In this document: positions 5,248 through 6,227 of the stretch, piece by piece
Layout: each line of letters starts with the position of its first letter
How positions within the stretch are numbered: position 1 is the stretch's first letter
Assembly (NCBI GenBank): GCA_903877945.1
Contig: CAIRFY010000586.1
Span: 1-6,227 of the forward strand
Length of the DNA: 6,227 nt
From: an uncultured Oscillochloris sp.
Lineage (GTDB): Bacteria; Chloroflexota; Chloroflexia; Chloroflexales; Chloroflexaceae
Direction of reading: 5' to 3'
The notes under the pieces: model-generated
Told to the model about the DNA's origin: nothing
The model's database searches: none
What the model saw: only the letters and a program-made list of their open reading frames with translations
Program-made: the position numbers and the translations under genes

Positions 5248-6174
5248 TTATGCTGCCACGGGCGGCAAGACCCGCTCGGCAACAAACTTTTTGACAAACT
5301 TCACCACCTGGCCGGGGCGTTCACGCTGGGGCAAGTGGCCGCAGCCGACCAAGGTGAGCAGGGCTGGCGCGGGCAGATTGTCGCGGAAAAACTCAAAGGA
5401 GCCAGCGGGAAGAAAGCGGTCAGTCTGGCCCCAGATGAGGCCCGAGGGTACGCTGATACCGGCCAAATCCTCAGGGCTGAGAAAGTCGTCCTCGCTGGCG
5501 GCGGCGACAAAGTGAGTCACCGAGTCGCGCAGAAAGAGCGTCTGGAAGCCACGCTGGCCGAGATAGAGGGCGAGCAGCAGGGGCGTAAGGCCGAACATCT
5601 GACGAAAGACCCGCCGGACTGCGCGCAGGTCGGGCACGGCAACGGTCTGGATGAAGGGTTCCCAGGAAGGACGCCCGGCGAGCCTGGCCCCGCCGGGATC
5701 AATTACCACCATACCGCAGATGCTGGCGGGACTCTCGATGGCCAGGCGGGCCGCGATCCAGCCACCAAGCGAGTTGCCGATCAGTAAGGCCGGGCGTCCG
5801 ATTACCTGCGCGATCAGGGCGCGCACCACGCCTACGTGTTCGTTGATACGCGCATAGCGCCGACCCTGGGGGTAGCCGCTCAGCCCAAAACCTGGCAGAT
5901 CGATCACATAGACCGGGCCAATCTTGGCGAGGCCATGCAGCACAAAGGCCCAGGTGAGGGCGCTGTCGGCGATGCCGTGGATCAGGATGATCGGCAGTTC
6001 CGGGTCGCTGCCGGGGGCACCATCGAGCCGGTAGAAGTGAACAGGGATACCCAGAAGTGTGCGTTCCTCCTCGGCGACCCCGGTGCGCAGCAGCAGATGG
6101 CGCGTGATCCCGTTCACCATCGGGATCAGGGCGGAGGAGAGCGGGTCAAGGAAAGGAGTAAGTTGATGTTTCAT
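5248..6174 (-). CDS. Alpha/beta-fold hydrolase
   Basis: This 308-residue serine hydrolase of the alpha/beta-hydrolase superfamily has a complete catalytic set. The oxyanion-hole strand PIILIHG includes His66-Gly67. VYVIDLPGFGLSG at about 88-100 is the typical second block. The nucleophile elbow is GNSLGG with Ser135. The acid is Asp252 in IWGQTDRFLP, and His280 lies in GCGHLPQRERP. A cap region of about 170-230 separates the core strands. The substrate cannot be told from sequence; the pattern fits esterases and C-C bond or lactone hydrolases of the MhpC/BphD-like broad group. The N-terminus has no clear signal peptide. It is the first gene of the minus-strand group in this window, 65 bp before the catalytic M16 gene. 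Upstream of the ATG the sequence is AT-rich and lacks a Shine-Dalgarno site, so a leaderless transcript or a start at the in-frame ATG 6120 is possible; the longer form is kept because the usual pre-core helix is included. Confidence 0.9.
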   Translation of the reverse strand: MKHQLTPFLDPLSSALIPMVNGITRHLLLRTGVAEEERTLLGIPVHFYRLDGAPGSDPELPIILIHGIADSALTWAFVLHGLAKIGPVYVIDLPGFGLSGYPQGRRYARINEHVGVVRALIAQVIGRPALLIGNSLGGWIAARLAIESPASICGMVVIDPGGARLAGRPSWEPFIQTVAVPDLRAVRRVFRQMFGLTPLLLALYLGQRGFQTLFLRDSVTHFVAAASEDDFLSPEDLAGISVPSGLIWGQTDRFLPAGSFEFFRDNLPAPALLTLVGCGHLPQRERPGQVVKFVKKFVAERVLPPVAA

Positions 6175-6187
6175 AATATGTTATGTA

Positions 6188-6221
6188 GGGGCGCAGGAGG
6201 TATACCATCGGGGGCGCAGGA
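6188..6221. repeat. Short direct repeat upstream of the hydrolase gene
   Basis: The 11-mer GGGGCGCAGGA occurs at 6188-6198 and again at 6211-6221, a 23-bp period. It lies in the upstream region of the minus-strand gene group and runs close to the window edge, so it may be the end of a longer repeat array. On the minus strand each copy reads as a C-rich block, which could be an operator pair or a fragment of a dispersed element. Confidence 0.5.
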
Positions 6222-6227
6222 CACTGC

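Noticed and set aside
5242..5787. Plus-strand open frame of 181 codons opposite the hydrolase
   Set aside because: It is antisense to a gene with a complete catalytic triad; the product is low-complexity and unlike any family I know.

Overview
This is a GC-rich bacterial window holding seven protein genes in two converging groups. The most likely source is a member of the Chloroflexota, possibly the filamentous phototrophs of Chloroflexales. That placement is an inference from four things: high GC coding sequence, a menaquinone-type methyltransferase, a paired active/inactive M16 peptidase locus, and G-rich palindromic intergenic repeats. No rRNA or other marker gene is present to prove it. 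No tRNA, rRNA, CRISPR array or transposase was seen, and no gene-free stretch exceeds 300 bases (the longest is bases 1-168).

Plus strand, 1-2242. A G-rich imperfect palindrome (37-92), which can also be read as a G-quadruplex motif, lies upstream of three co-directional genes. The first is the last-but-one-step quinone methyltransferase menG/ubiE (169-888). Six bases later comes a membrane-anchored DUF4230 protein (895-1791). After a 61-bp gap comes a stand-alone, degenerate response-regulator receiver domain (1853-2242). The first two genes are spaced as an operon. The third has its own good ribosome binding site.

Minus strand, 6174 down to 2248. The reading order is an alpha/beta-fold hydrolase (5248-6174), an M16 zinc peptidase with an intact HxxEH site (3899-5182), an M16 homologue that lacks the zinc site but keeps the C-domain R/Y pair (2564-3823), and a 74-residue protein of unknown function (2248-2472). 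The two M16 proteins carry complementary halves of the catalytic equipment and probably form one cytoplasmic heterodimeric protease. The two gene groups converge with only 5 bp between stop codons, and a perfect 7-bp hairpin spans that junction.

The most unusual structure is between the minus-strand genes. Each intercistronic gap of 65-91 bp holds an inverted repeat starting 10-16 nt after the preceding stop codon. Two of them (2500-2554 and 3838-3884) are long, nearly perfect and related to each other over a 41-nt core. Three stem pairs have changed on both sides so that pairing is kept. They look like members of a dispersed extragenic palindrome family. One overlaps the likely ribosome binding site of the inactive M16 subunit.
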